NCBI RefSeq assembly: GCF_900100945.1
Contig: NZ_FNCG01000009.1
Location: 62,001 to 126,000, forward strand
Reading direction: 5' to 3'
Length of the DNA stretch: 64,000 bases
DNA from: Mucilaginibacter gossypii
Lineage (GTDB): Bacteria; Bacteroidota; Bacteroidia; Sphingobacteriales; Sphingobacteriaceae
Made by a program: the position numbers and the translations under genes. This document shows positions 44,775 to 54,733 of this stretch, one piece after another. Below the pieces are notes generated by a model. That model was not told the origin of the DNA and ran no database searches. It worked only from the letters and a program-made list of their open reading frames with translations. Position 1 is the first letter of the stretch; every line of letters begins with the position of its first letter.

Positions 44775-46181
44775 ATGAAACAAAAACTATCGCCGGAAAC
44801 CAAAACCTCCGCCCTGTTTTTAACCGCTGTAACCCTTATAGCTACCTTAGGCGGCCTGCTTTTTGGTTTTGATATGGCAGTTATTTCGGGTGTGCTCCCG
44901 TTTGTAAAAAGCCAATTCGCGCTATCGGCCGCTACCGAAGGCTGGTTCGTATCGTCGGCACTTATCGGGTGTATTATCGGTGTAGCTTTTTCGGGGGACT
45001 TAAGCGACCGGGTAGGCCGTAAAAAAATGCTGATGTTATCGGCGGTGCTTTTCTTACTTTCTGCCCTGGGTTCGGCCTTGTCATCGGGCTTTACCCTGCT
45101 TATCTTAGCCCGGATGCTGGGCGGTATGGGTGTTGGCGTAGCATCAATTGTGGCACCGCTGTACATATCAGAAATTGCCCCGGCACGGATACGCGGCCGC
45201 CTGGTAACTTTTTATCAACTGGCTATCACCGCTGGCATTCTTGTAGCTTACCTTACCAATGCCGGTTTACTTAATTTTTCATTACACCATAAGAGCAATA
45301 GCTTAAGTACAATTATCGATCTGGTGATGGTTAAAGAAGTTTGGCGCAGCATGCTTGGCCTGGGCGCCATCCCTGCCCTGCTGTTTTTTGTTGGCCTGTG
45401 CTTTGTACCCGAAAGCCCACGCTGGCTTATTCAAAACGGAAAAACCGACGATGGCATTGCCGTCCTCTCAAAAGTAACCGACTATGCAACGGCTCTAAAA
45501 GACGTAACACTGATAAAGAACACCCAAAGCCGTGACATAGGCACCTACCGCGAGATATTTGCACCAGCTATGCGTAAACCATTCCTAATTGGCTTGCTAC
45601 TGCCGCTGTTCTCTCAGTTCAGTGGTATTAACGCCGTTATTTATTATGGCCCCAGAATATTGAGCGATGCAGGCATCAATATCAGCAATGCCCTGCTTAG
45701 CCAAATCATATTTGGCATTGCTAACTTTGCTTTTACGCTAATAGCTATTTGGAAAGTTGATAAGATGGGGCGCAGGCCCTTATATATAGCTGGTGCTTTA
45801 GGTGCCACAGTTTGCCTTATTTTTACCGGCGTTTGCTTTTATACAGGTGCTACAACCGGCATTGCATTAGTTGTTAGCATCATCCTATTTTTAGCTTGTT
45901 TCGCATTCTCGATAGGACCGTTAAAATTCGTTATCGCATCCGAAATTTATCCAACAAGGATCCGAGGTCGGGCTTTAGGCTTAAGCATCATGACCATGTG
46001 GGTGGCAGATACAATCGTAGGGCAGCTAACCCCTATGTTTTTAAATTCAATCGGGCCGGCGGTCACCTTCTGGTTCTTTGCGGCGTGTTGCTTTTTTTCT
46101 TTACTGATTGTGTATAAAATGGTTCCCGAAACCAAAGGAAAATCGTTGGAGGAGGTTCAGGAAATCTGGGCTGGGCACTAA
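44775..46181 (+). CDS. Sugar-porter family MFS transporter
   Basis: This 468-residue protein has twelve predicted membrane helices and the sugar-porter signatures: GGLLFGFDMAVISGVLPF in helix 1, SDRVGRKKML, PESPRWLIQNGK, QFSGINAVIYYGPRI in helix 7, EIYPTRIRGRALG and VPETKGKSLEEVQ at the end. It imports a monosaccharide, probably mannose released by the GH38 enzyme, by proton symport or facilitated diffusion. It is the last gene of the GntR-linked plus-strand operon. A weak 6-bp hairpin follows at 46183-46198. Confidence 0.94.
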   Translation: MKQKLSPETKTSALFLTAVTLIATLGGLLFGFDMAVISGVLPFVKSQFALSAATEGWFVSSALIGCIIGVAFSGDLSDRVGRKKMLMLSAVLFLLSALGSALSSGFTLLILARMLGGMGVGVASIVAPLYISEIAPARIRGRLVTFYQLAITAGILVAYLTNAGLLNFSLHHKSNSLSTIIDLVMVKEVWRSMLGLGAIPALLFFVGLCFVPESPRWLIQNGKTDDGIAVLSKVTDYATALKDVTLIKNTQSRDIGTYREIFAPAMRKPFLIGLLLPLFSQFSGINAVIYYGPRILSDAGINISNALLSQIIFGIANFAFTLIAIWKVDKMGRRPLYIAGALGATVCLIFTGVCFYTGATTGIALVVSIILFLACFAFSIGPLKFVIASEIYPTRIRGRALGLSIMTMWVADTIVGQLTPMFLNSIGPAVTFWFFAACCFFSLLIVYKMVPETKGKSLEEVQEIWAGH

Positions 46182-46344
46182 TCTGAATTTGCATTCAGAA
46201 AGGTCACTTCAGAGTGCTGCTTAACCTTCCGCCTGAGGTTCACTCCCGGCAACAGGTTGGCAATTTTCTGAGTATCGCAGGTCGCCCCCAATCGTATTAT
46301 TCAGGGCATTAACGTTCTTTATAACGTAAAAGGTATATTTTTAA

Positions 46345-46670
46345 TCACTTCTTTTTTTGCTGAAACAAATGCACCGCCTGTATGCCCACCGCAGGACTTC
46401 CGGTCGGATAAATCGAGCTTTGTGAGGCCCCGGTAATAGCAGTACTTATCACCCAAAGCCTGATGGCATTAGCAGCGGTATTTACCGAATAACTTTGTGT
46501 AATAGTATGTCCTCCATCGATCTTCCAAGACGGGATACGATGCCGTCTTCCACTGGCAACGCTTCCATTGTACCCTTTGGCGCGATCTTCCGCCCGTCCG
46601 CATAGTTGATGCTGACCTGGCTTTAGCTTTATATGTACTGGCTATTTTCAGCTTGGCGCCACCAATCAAA
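46345..46670 (-). pseudogene. Remnant of an exported-protein or glycosidase C-terminus, frameshifted
   Basis: In the 1,088-bp gap after the transporter, minus-strand reading gives a fluent C-terminal tail (GHTITQSYSVNTAANAIRLW, then SSIYPTGSPAVGIQAVHLF and QQKKK) ending at TGA 46345-46347. A piece upstream in another frame (VSINYADGRKIAPKGTMEAL) seems to belong to it, with a break near 46520. I do not recognise the family, but the style is that of a beta-rich C-terminal domain of a secreted enzyme. No intact start or rest of the gene is present. The other parts of 46182-47269 hold nothing I can support. Confidence 0.5.
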
Positions 46671-47269
46671 GCCTTTAATCCCTGGTACAGTGTAACTCAA
46701 CGCGATCATTGCTACAGGAAGTACAGTTCATTTAACTGCTGGCCTTACATTGCCCAGTTGCCAGGTATGCAAACTGAATGGCGAAACCGGTGGCAATTGA
46801 AGACTATAAGGGCTACAAAACGCTTTCTCATTAGATGATTGCCTCCCTCGAGCAATATGCTGTGATTTATCCACTAAGTGCTTTTTCAACTAAAAACTCC
46901 CCTTTTGTCCCCTCTTTTTTGCTGGTTAGCCCCTTTTGTTTTCTGTGTTTTTCAAAGACTTTGCATCTCCCGAATGGTCATTCAGAGATGACTATTCGTG
47001 CAACCAATTATACTGTTAATTAAAACCCATGATGAAAAAAAACCGAACGCAGCGCATGCTCCCTGGAAAGAGAAGCCGCATGCATCTTAACTGAAAACGA
47101 TCTCGAGAAATGTCGGGATAAATACTGCCCGGGCAATTGTCCTTTATTGTTAACCCTGAAAGCTTCATTTAAATTATGCCTTTCGGTTGTTGGTGTCTGA
47201 CATGCCAACAGCGTTTACATAACTGTCTTTTGTCAATACCCAAAAATCTAAATTATTAATAACCCAATT

Positions 47270-50200
47270 ATGAAACGAAAATTACTTATTTCAAATTATT
47301 TGTATTCCCAGGGTTTTCGCACCACATTTAAAGCTTTGGCATTGCTGATATTGCCAATTGGTGCTAACGCGTCGACCCCCAATTTAGTAATGCACAACAG
47401 CAGGCAGGTAATAGCCAATGTAACTTCTGATAAAGCGGCTATCACGGTAAAAGGATCTGTTGTCGATGCCGGCGATGGTCAACCGCTGGTCGGTGTATCT
47501 ATCAGTATTAAAGGTACTGTTAAAGGTGCACTAACTGATGTAAAAGGCAACTTTCAACTAAGCAATGTGCCCGAAAATGCGGTGTTGGTTGTAACTTATA
47601 TTTCTTATGAGAAAGTTGAAATTGCAGTTAACGGTAAAACTGATATTGCGATAAAGCTTAAACCATCGATGAAAACCCTAAATGATGTGGTGGTAGTAGG
47701 TTACGGAACGCAGAAGAAAGAAAACCTAACAGGATCTGTAGGTATTGTAAATACGCAGGACCTGGAAAGCAGACCCTTAACAAATACCAGCCAGGCATTG
47801 CAAGGTACAGTTTCCGGTGTTTTTGCACTGCAAAGTTCGGGTAAACCGGGAGATGATAATACAGTCATAGATATCCGCGGCGTTGGAACTTTTGGAGATA
47901 ATTCCCCATTAGTATTAGTTGACGGTTTCCCCGGGGCAATCGGCGATGTAAACCCTAATGATGTTCAATCAATTTCGGTGCTTAAAGACGCGGCATCATC
48001 GGCTATTTACGGTAACCGTGCTGCAAACGGCGTTATTTTAATTACTACTAAACGAGGATCTGCAGGCAAAGTCCGTGTTAATTACAGCGGATATGCAGGT
48101 ATTCAGAGCCCGACAAGGCTACCTAAAGTACTAAACTCGGTTCAATATACTACACTGCATAACGAGGCTGATATAAATAGTGGCGCGCCTCCTACATATC
48201 CCGACTCGATAATACAAAAATATGCGGCGCATAACAACCCATTATACCCCGATATCAATTATTTCGACGTATACTACGGTAACGCTTACATGCAAAATCA
48301 CCGGGTAAGCGCAACGGGGGGGAGTGATAATGTTAACTACTCCTTTATGCTGGGACATTTGGATCAGGACGGTATATTGGTTGCAACCAATTATAAAAAA
48401 ACCGACTTCCGCCTTAATCTTGACAGTTATCATCTAAAAGATAAAAAACTCCGTGTTTCGGGCAATATATCTGGAAACGTGGGGATAAAAAATGAACCGA
48501 CAGACCTATGGAACGCCGAATGGTATGCAACTTTAGCGCCAATACATCCACTTAAGGATGCCAACGGCAACTGGGTTTCTGTTAACGGCGAACGCAACTA
48601 TTACGGTGAAATTAAAGAAGGGAGTACAAACCTTACAAAACGCTATAATTTTAGCGGACAGGCCGAAGCTGAATATAAAATTCTGCCAGGTTTAAGCGCG
48701 CAGCTTACCTACGGTTATAACGTTATCTCCACTAATGGCAATGCCTTTCATGCCAATGTAACCTTACAAAATCAAAACGGAACGGTTACGCAATTACCTT
48801 CCGATCTGACTACGTCGAGCGAGATTGACGGTCACTCGTTACTCACAGGTTTACTAAAGTATAACAAAACCATCAACCATCATTCATTCAATTTATTAGG
48901 CGGTTACAGTGAAGAGGAGTTTACCTACGATTGGCAAAGCGGCTATCGTGCACATTTTGTAAACAACACACAACGTGTATTAAACCTGGGCGATGCAGCT
49001 ACACAGACCAATAATGCCGGCAGCTATGCTCTTGGCCTTCGCTCATACTTTGGCCGTTTCAGTTATGCTTTCGATGAAAAATATTTATTTGAAGCCAATA
49101 TCAGGAGGGACGGATCTTCCAGGTTTGCACAAGGCAAACAGTGGGGTACATTTCCTTCATTCTCAGCTGGGTGGGTAATATCGAAGGAAAGCTTTATGAA
49201 AAACCTGAGCTGGCTTGATTTTGCGAAAGTTCGTGCTTCCTGGGGGCGTTTAGGTAATCAAAATATCAGCAATTACTATAATGGCAGCGATATCCTGAGC
49301 TCTGGTCAGAATTACTCGTTTGGCGGAACACTTTATTCTGGCGTTGCTATTACAGCGATGACCAACAAGGACCTAACCTGGGAAACAGCTCAGCAATTGG
49401 ATTTGGGCCTTGATATATCTCTTCATAATAACATTGAGATTACGGCAGATTATTTTGATAAAAGAACTAAGAACCTGCTGTTGACCCAGCCAATTCCACT
49501 AACAATCGCACAGTCGGCACCAATGGCTAATGCAGGCGAAGTACAAAACAAAGGCTTTGAGCTCGGTATCTCCTATAAAAAGGCATTTGATAATGGTATT
49601 AAATTAAGAACAGCTTTGAACGTTTCGCACATTGTAAACAATATCCTGTCCATGAACGTGCCACAGCAGTTTACATCTCCAAAGGCGATTGTTGTTGGTT
49701 CCGCTATTAATTCGTTCTACGGATACCAGATGACTGGTATCTACCAAATTTCCGACTTTACATGGCAAAACAATAGCGATGCGTCCATCCCTTACGCAAA
49801 TCGTACTTACACACTTAAACCAGGTGTTGTTAAAGTAAGCGATTACAACGCACAACCGGGGGATATTAAATATGCCGACCTTAATGGCGATGGTATAGTT
49901 GACCAAAATCATGACCGTAAAGTTATCGGGAAGCAGTTTCCAAGTGTAACGTATGCTTTCAACTTCAATGTAGCCTGGAAAGGTTTTGACCTTGGGGCGT
50001 TTTTACAAGGCGTACAAGGCATGCAGGGTTATACCTATTATGAAATTGCTTCACCTTTCAGCGGCTTTGCCAACCTTGGTACCTGGTGGTTAAACAGGTG
50101 GACGCCTCAAAATCCGTCCAATACTTACCCGCGCCTTACATTGGATGGGGTTAGAAACAATATTCACTCTTCCTTTTATGTAGAGAATGCATCCTATCTG

Positions 50201-50413
50201 AGGATAAAAAATATTGAATTAGGATACACCTTAAGTCCGGCTGCTATTAAAAAGATCGGGTTAAGCTCTTTGAGAATCTATGCCAATGTGCAAAACGCGT
50301 TTACGTTTACCAAATTCAAAGGCTTTGACCCGGAACAAACTACAGACCAAACAAGGGCCGAAGCGTATCCTCAGGTCCGTGTGATGACTGCAGGTGTAAA
50401 TGTTAATTTCTAA
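47270..50413 (+). CDS. SusC/RagA TonB-linked outer-membrane receptor
   Basis: This 1,047-residue protein has a signal segment (TTFKALALLILPIGANA) and a carboxypeptidase-D-like domain at about 62-140 (LVGVSISIKGTVKGALTD). The family box DVVVVGYGTQKKENLTGSV and a plug (SVLKDAASSAIYGNRAANGV) follow, and the barrel ends MTAGVNVNF. No STN domain, so control is probably by the hybrid two-component sensor encoded at 54734. It imports the oligosaccharides released by the GH5 and GH127 enzymes encoded downstream; that link is inferred from position. Confidence 0.96.
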   Translation: MKRKLLISNYLYSQGFRTTFKALALLILPIGANASTPNLVMHNSRQVIANVTSDKAAITVKGSVVDAGDGQPLVGVSISIKGTVKGALTDVKGNFQLSNVPENAVLVVTYISYEKVEIAVNGKTDIAIKLKPSMKTLNDVVVVGYGTQKKENLTGSVGIVNTQDLESRPLTNTSQALQGTVSGVFALQSSGKPGDDNTVIDIRGVGTFGDNSPLVLVDGFPGAIGDVNPNDVQSISVLKDAASSAIYGNRAANGVILITTKRGSAGKVRVNYSGYAGIQSPTRLPKVLNSVQYTTLHNEADINSGAPPTYPDSIIQKYAAHNNPLYPDINYFDVYYGNAYMQNHRVSATGGSDNVNYSFMLGHLDQDGILVATNYKKTDFRLNLDSYHLKDKKLRVSGNISGNVGIKNEPTDLWNAEWYATLAPIHPLKDANGNWVSVNGERNYYGEIKEGSTNLTKRYNFSGQAEAEYKILPGLSAQLTYGYNVISTNGNAFHANVTLQNQNGTVTQLPSDLTTSSEIDGHSLLTGLLKYNKTINHHSFNLLGGYSEEEFTYDWQSGYRAHFVNNTQRVLNLGDAATQTNNAGSYALGLRSYFGRFSYAFDEKYLFEANIRRDGSSRFAQGKQWGTFPSFSAGWVISKESFMKNLSWLDFAKVRASWGRLGNQNISNYYNGSDILSSGQNYSFGGTLYSGVAITAMTNKDLTWETAQQLDLGLDISLHNNIEITADYFDKRTKNLLLTQPIPLTIAQSAPMANAGEVQNKGFELGISYKKAFDNGIKLRTALNVSHIVNNILSMNVPQQFTSPKAIVVGSAINSFYGYQMTGIYQISDFTWQNNSDASIPYANRTYTLKPGVVKVSDYNAQPGDIKYADLNGDGIVDQNHDRKVIGKQFPSVTYAFNFNVAWKGFDLGAFLQGVQGMQGYTYYEIASPFSGFANLGTWWLNRWTPQNPSNTYPRLTLDGVRNNIHSSFYVENASYLRIKNIELGYTLSPAAIKKIGLSSLRIYANVQNAFTFTKFKGFDPEQTTDQTRAEAYPQVRVMTAGVNVNF

Positions 50414-50424
50414 ATGATAAAATC

Positions 50425-51978
50425 ATGAAAAGTATATATAAAGTCTTAACCGTATTAGCTGTTATTAATCTTGCAAGCTGCAAGAAAGGTCTGTTGGACA
50501 AGACCCCAAATGACCGCTTATCACCATCAACATTCTACCAAAATGAAACCCAGGTAAAAATGGCCCTGGTGGGTATTTACAATGCGTTACAGCCCAATGC
50601 AACGCCGGCACAATTTTTTCAGTTTGATTTTGAATCGGATAATGCCTATTGCCAGGATGCGTGGCAGGGTTCGAAGGAAGTGGGGGAATGGCAAACAACA
50701 TCCAACAGTTGGGCCCCATACGCTAAGTGGACGCAGGATTACGCCATCATTTCAAGGGCCAACGAGTTCCTTAAGGAGGTTGCTGCTGCAAGCATTGATG
50801 CCACTGTAAAAAGCCAGATGGCGGGAGAGGCAAAGTTTTTACGTGGATATGCCTATGCTGATCTGATTGCTTACTTCGGCGATGTACCTTTAGTTACTCA
50901 GGTTCAAACACTTTCCGACGCTTATGTTTCCAGGACAGCCAAAGCCACTGTACTTACCCAGGTTGTAACTGACCTTACCGATGCGGCTGCGGCACTGCCA
51001 ACCTCTTATTCGGGTTCTGACGTGGGCCGTGCAACAAAGGGCGCTGCCCTGGCCTATAAAGCAAAAGTGCTTTTGTACAACGGAAAATGGGCCGATGCTG
51101 CACAGGCTGCGCAGGATGTTATCGATCTTAAAGCCTATAGTTTATATCCAAATTACAGCTTGCTTTTTGATGAAACGCATGAGAACAACAGTGAGGTGAT
51201 TTTTGATATTCAGTATATCCCAACCACCCAGCCACAGCCCTGGCCTTCATCTGCCTTATCTTTAAGTGTTTGGCCAACACCAAATGTTACCGCCGATCTG
51301 ATCGATTCATATTACATGACCAATGGATTGCCGATAACCAACTCTGCTTCAGGATACAATTCGCAAAACCCTTATGTTAATCGCGACCCAAGACTGGCTT
51401 CTTCAGTGGTGTTGCCCGGCTCTCAGTGGGGTTCAACTACTTACATCCCCGCCACTGATGTAGTTCCGTCAGGGGCCCGTCCGCGTAAATACGCAGCAAT
51501 TGGTATTGCCGACCCGAATAATTGCTCTTTAAATACAATCCTGATGCGTTATGCAGATGTATTACTGATCCGTGCAGAAGCCTTGATTGAATCCGGAAGT
51601 ACAGCACCCGAAATCTATAGACTCATTGACCAGGTTCGGGCAAGGGTAAATATGCCAACGGTAGAAAGTGTGGAAGGAGCCGGTTTAAGCCAGGCACAAT
51701 TACGTGCCGTTTTGCGCCATGAACGCAGGGTAGAGTTTTTTATGGAAGGCACCCGATATGCAGATATGTTACGATGGAAAGATCAATCCCTTGTTCATGA
51801 CGTATATGGTTACGACAAATCGTTGCTAAAGAACCCGGCAAGCCCATCTACCTGGAAATTTAGCCAGGTTAAGTTAGAGACCAGGACATTTGACGCTGGC
51901 AAGGGGTGGCTTTGGCCGATTCCTCAAGCTGATATTGATATTAATAAAAAATTGTTGCCTAACAATCCGGGCTATTAG
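50425..51978 (+). CDS. SusD/RagB nutrient-binding lipoprotein
   Basis: This 517-residue product has lipobox AVINLASCKKGLLDKTPNDR. SusD hallmarks include GEAKFLRGYAYADLIAYFGD, ATKGAALAYKAKVLLYNGKW, MRYADVLLIRAEALIESG, RRVEFFMEGTRYADMLRWK and the end LLPNNPGY. It is the surface lid for the SusC encoded 11 bp upstream. A strong terminator follows 55 bp after its stop. Confidence 0.96.
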   Translation: MKSIYKVLTVLAVINLASCKKGLLDKTPNDRLSPSTFYQNETQVKMALVGIYNALQPNATPAQFFQFDFESDNAYCQDAWQGSKEVGEWQTTSNSWAPYAKWTQDYAIISRANEFLKEVAAASIDATVKSQMAGEAKFLRGYAYADLIAYFGDVPLVTQVQTLSDAYVSRTAKATVLTQVVTDLTDAAAALPTSYSGSDVGRATKGAALAYKAKVLLYNGKWADAAQAAQDVIDLKAYSLYPNYSLLFDETHENNSEVIFDIQYIPTTQPQPWPSSALSLSVWPTPNVTADLIDSYYMTNGLPITNSASGYNSQNPYVNRDPRLASSVVLPGSQWGSTTYIPATDVVPSGARPRKYAAIGIADPNNCSLNTILMRYADVLLIRAEALIESGSTAPEIYRLIDQVRARVNMPTVESVEGAGLSQAQLRAVLRHERRVEFFMEGTRYADMLRWKDQSLVHDVYGYDKSLLKNPASPSTWKFSQVKLETRTFDAGKGWLWPIPQADIDINKKLLPNNPGY

Positions 51979-52032
51979 GGCTTCCGGACATTACGTCATT
52001 AAATGATGTGATTGTCCCCCTTCTTTAACTAC

Positions 52033-52075
52033 AACCCTCGATAGGACTGCCGGTTACGGCGACCTATCGAGGGTT
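52033..52075 (+). terminator. Terminator after the SusCD pair
   Basis: AACCCTCGATAGG (52033-52045) pairs perfectly with CCTATCGAGGGTT (52063-52075) around a 17-base loop that itself contains a short GCCG/CGGC stem. A TTTT tract at the end of the right arm follows. Confidence 0.75.
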
Positions 52076-52341
52076 TTCGCATTATAAATGCATTTATAAT
52101 GCATCTATCTTGTATCTTATTGAATATTCTACGCCCTATTAGTAAAAGATCGGAGAGTGTATGGCTGGTTAAAAGGGAATGACTTTCGAATGTGATCCCG
52201 CTCTATGTAAAACCTTCTCAAACAAAATTTAAACAGTCTCATTAAGATATGATGGATGTGCTTTTAAATTATTTTAAGAAACGGCTTTTAAAGCCTAACG
52301 AATTTAGAATCTCTATAATTATGAATTGATTGAAAAGTAAA

Positions 52342-52364
52342 AAGGCCGTCCTTGAGACGGCCTT
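52342..52364 (-). terminator. Terminator of the minus-strand GH5 gene
   Basis: AAGGCCGTC (52342-52350) and GACGGCCTT (52356-52364) pair around a 5-base loop. Read on the minus strand it is followed by TTTTTAC, and it lies 55 bp past the GH5 stop. Confidence 0.8.
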
Positions 52365-52419
52365 CAACAATGTGTTTCTAAACTAAAGCGGAATGCTTAC
52401 CCTGGCAATTAAATATGTT

Positions 52420-53892
52420 CTATTGAGCAATAAGTTTCCATTGCTGGTTATAACTTGAACCCTGTGGCCACTGCTGTACAGCTGATCCATTGGCAGTTAA
52501 ACCTCCGGTATCAAGGCATTTGCCTGTGGTAAGATTAATTACCCTATAATAGCCATCTCCGGTTGAAACAAGCGACCAACGTTGGTTTGTACTCGTGCCT
52601 ACTACATATTGTAAAACATTTGATCCATCTGCGGTATTAGTACCCACATCAAGACATTCTTTTCCGGTAACACAACTTAAAGTATAATAACCGGCAGTGT
52701 AGCTTATATTCCATTTTTGGTTATTACTTGTTCCTGATGCCCATTGAGCTACAGCTGCACCATCGGTTGTACTGCCCAGGTTATCGAGCATAAGGCCCGA
52801 TGCACGGTTTTGAAGTTGATATCGCCCGTCGGCTACCGGCCCTATCCATACAGGTGAGGCAGTAAGTTTCCATGACCACCTGAACATATTGGCAGTACCC
52901 GGGCTAACCTCGGTAAGGTTATTATTTGCTGTATACCAGCGATAGGTATCAATGTCATTAACTCCGGACCATGCTATTGTTCCCATTGAATTATCCTTGG
53001 CATAGGCAAGCGATCCGGTCAGGAATGCCTGGTCAACATATACGCCGGTATCCCATTGCCACCAGAAGCTCATGTTCCTGAATGTTTCAATACCAACCTC
53101 GGTAACTATAGTACGAGATGCGTATGAACCTGTACGGGCCGACATGATATTATAGTAGCTTGACCAAACATTGTATGAGCCCCAGAACCACCAGTAGCAA
53201 TGCAGTCCAAGATACTGGTTTGCTAACCTTGAATCGGCACCAACTGCAGTTACGTCGGCGGCATACCCGGTACCATCAAGGATACATTTTCCATCGGCCG
53301 GGCTGTAAGTGGTTAAGAAACCAGCATATAAGTTGTTCAGGTCGGTACTTGAATAATCAACCGGCTCGTTGATAGGTTCATATAATACCGATGTATTGTT
53401 TTTATATACATTATTTACTGTTGCCCACATGGTATGCCATTGTGCAGTATCAGGTACATGGTGTACCCCAACCGGCCAATAACAAAGTATTACTTTACAG
53501 CCGTTTGCCACAACCGCGTTAATTGCAGCCTGGTAAACCGGCCAATAAGTTGAGCTTGAGGCAGTCCAGGGGTTTATCGGCATCCTGATGGTGGTGCCGC
53601 CGCTTGTTTTAACGGCACTGGATATATTAGTGGCCAACGTAGCAGCCTGTGTAGCGGTAAGCGATGTTGTCATACCACTGGGCAATACAACCCTCCCATC
53701 TCCCTCGTTTCCGTTAGGGTCGGCCCAGTTTATACCCCTGAAACCGTTTGTATTGGTAGTTGAAAGGGCAAATGATTGTTTTCCAAATTTCTGGCCTGAT
53801 AGGTCAGCGCCTTTTTGAATAGGGTTTTTAGAACAGCCCATGGCCAGGGCTAACAGGCAGCATAATGCCCCGGTAGTTAAATTTTTTCTCAT
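52420..53892 (-). CDS. GH5-type glycosidase (cellulase-like) lipoprotein with ricin-type lectin domain
   Basis: This 490-residue protein has lipobox LLALAMGCSKNP and a GH5-like catalytic domain at about 45-345: FRGINWADPNG, TTIRMPINPWTA, acid/base Glu in YEPINEPVDY, HCYWWFWG, and nucleophile Glu in IVTEVGIE. Residues 350-490 are a beta-trefoil carbohydrate-binding domain with three similar repeats (GRYQLQNRASGLMLDN, CLDVGTNTADGS, CLDTGGLTANGS, each followed by an NQxW motif). It probably cuts a beta-linked plant polysaccharide at the cell surface; the exact GH5 subfamily is unclear. It converges on the SusD gene with back-to-back terminators. Confidence 0.87.
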   Translation of the reverse strand: MRKNLTTGALCCLLALAMGCSKNPIQKGADLSGQKFGKQSFALSTTNTNGFRGINWADPNGNEGDGRVVLPSGMTTSLTATQAATLATNISSAVKTSGGTTIRMPINPWTASSSTYWPVYQAAINAVVANGCKVILCYWPVGVHHVPDTAQWHTMWATVNNVYKNNTSVLYEPINEPVDYSSTDLNNLYAGFLTTYSPADGKCILDGTGYAADVTAVGADSRLANQYLGLHCYWWFWGSYNVWSSYYNIMSARTGSYASRTIVTEVGIETFRNMSFWWQWDTGVYVDQAFLTGSLAYAKDNSMGTIAWSGVNDIDTYRWYTANNNLTEVSPGTANMFRWSWKLTASPVWIGPVADGRYQLQNRASGLMLDNLGSTTDGAAVAQWASGTSNNQKWNISYTAGYYTLSCVTGKECLDVGTNTADGSNVLQYVVGTSTNQRWSLVSTGDGYYRVINLTTGKCLDTGGLTANGSAVQQWPQGSSYNQQWKLIAQ

Positions 53893-54127
53893 AATTTTAT
53901 ATCAGGTGTTAAATAAGTAGCTCTTTTGATCAATCGGTTTTAATTTTTAATTACGGCGGGGCCCTTCCCAGCGTTAATATGAAGGGAATTATATCGGTCG
54001 GCAGTGAACTGACCGAATGCATATTCGGGCTCAAATCAAATATTATCATGGCAGATGTTTTGAACAATAGATTTTCTGCCGATAATTAACTGTCAATCAC
54101 TGCGGCATGTAACCGTCAGTAATTAAT

Positions 54128-54146
54128 TAGCCATTAAAAATGGCTA
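54128..54146. other. Small hairpin in an 841-bp gap
   Basis: TAGCCATT and AATGGCTA pair around AAA. It is the only structure I noticed in 53893-54733, which is AT-rich and probably holds the promoters of the GH5 gene and the divergent sensor gene. No clear TAnnTTTG box at good spacing was found for either. Confidence 0.3.
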
Positions 54147-54733
54147 TACGTAATGTCGGAGGATGAAAATCCGTGTTTATATGGTTGTCCTAAATTTCTT
54201 TTAAAAAGTAGGAATTGAAAAGGGGGTAAAGCCTCAATATTCAGGGGATAAAGTGGCATTTTATCAGGGTTTATTACAATAGCACAGCTTTTAATTTGCC
54301 TTTCCGCCGATTCAACGAATGCCTTTTGTTCGTAATTATTGTTATAAATACAATTAATAATTATTTACATTTGGATGCCTTATAAACTTAGTATTCCAGC
54401 ATTATATGACAGGCTCTGCCAAAAGTTAAGCGAATTGATGAATCATTTTAATGAGCATTAAATGAGTTTTTGATGCCTATTGGTCCTTACAGGAAAATTC
54501 ATCAAATGAACATCTAATACCTGGATATTAGAAAATTATTTGCAGGCACTTGTGGCACAGCCAACAAACTCTGTTTTTACATTGCCGAATTGTTGAAGGT
54601 TACAAGTGTATTAAGTACAATATTAAATGCATGGCCTGCCTAAGCCAAGCGGCGATAACTGGTTTATAGTGTAAAAAATGTTAGTGATGATACGGAGTGT
54701 TGTATTTGCCTAATTAAAAGTGATAACGGATTT

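Noticed and set aside
46183..46198. CTGAAT/ATTCAG hairpin after the MFS gene as terminator
   Set aside because: The stem is only 6 bp and no T tract follows.
46653..47023. Two plus-strand frames of about 61 codons
   Set aside because: No motifs; the first overlaps the minus-strand gene remnant.
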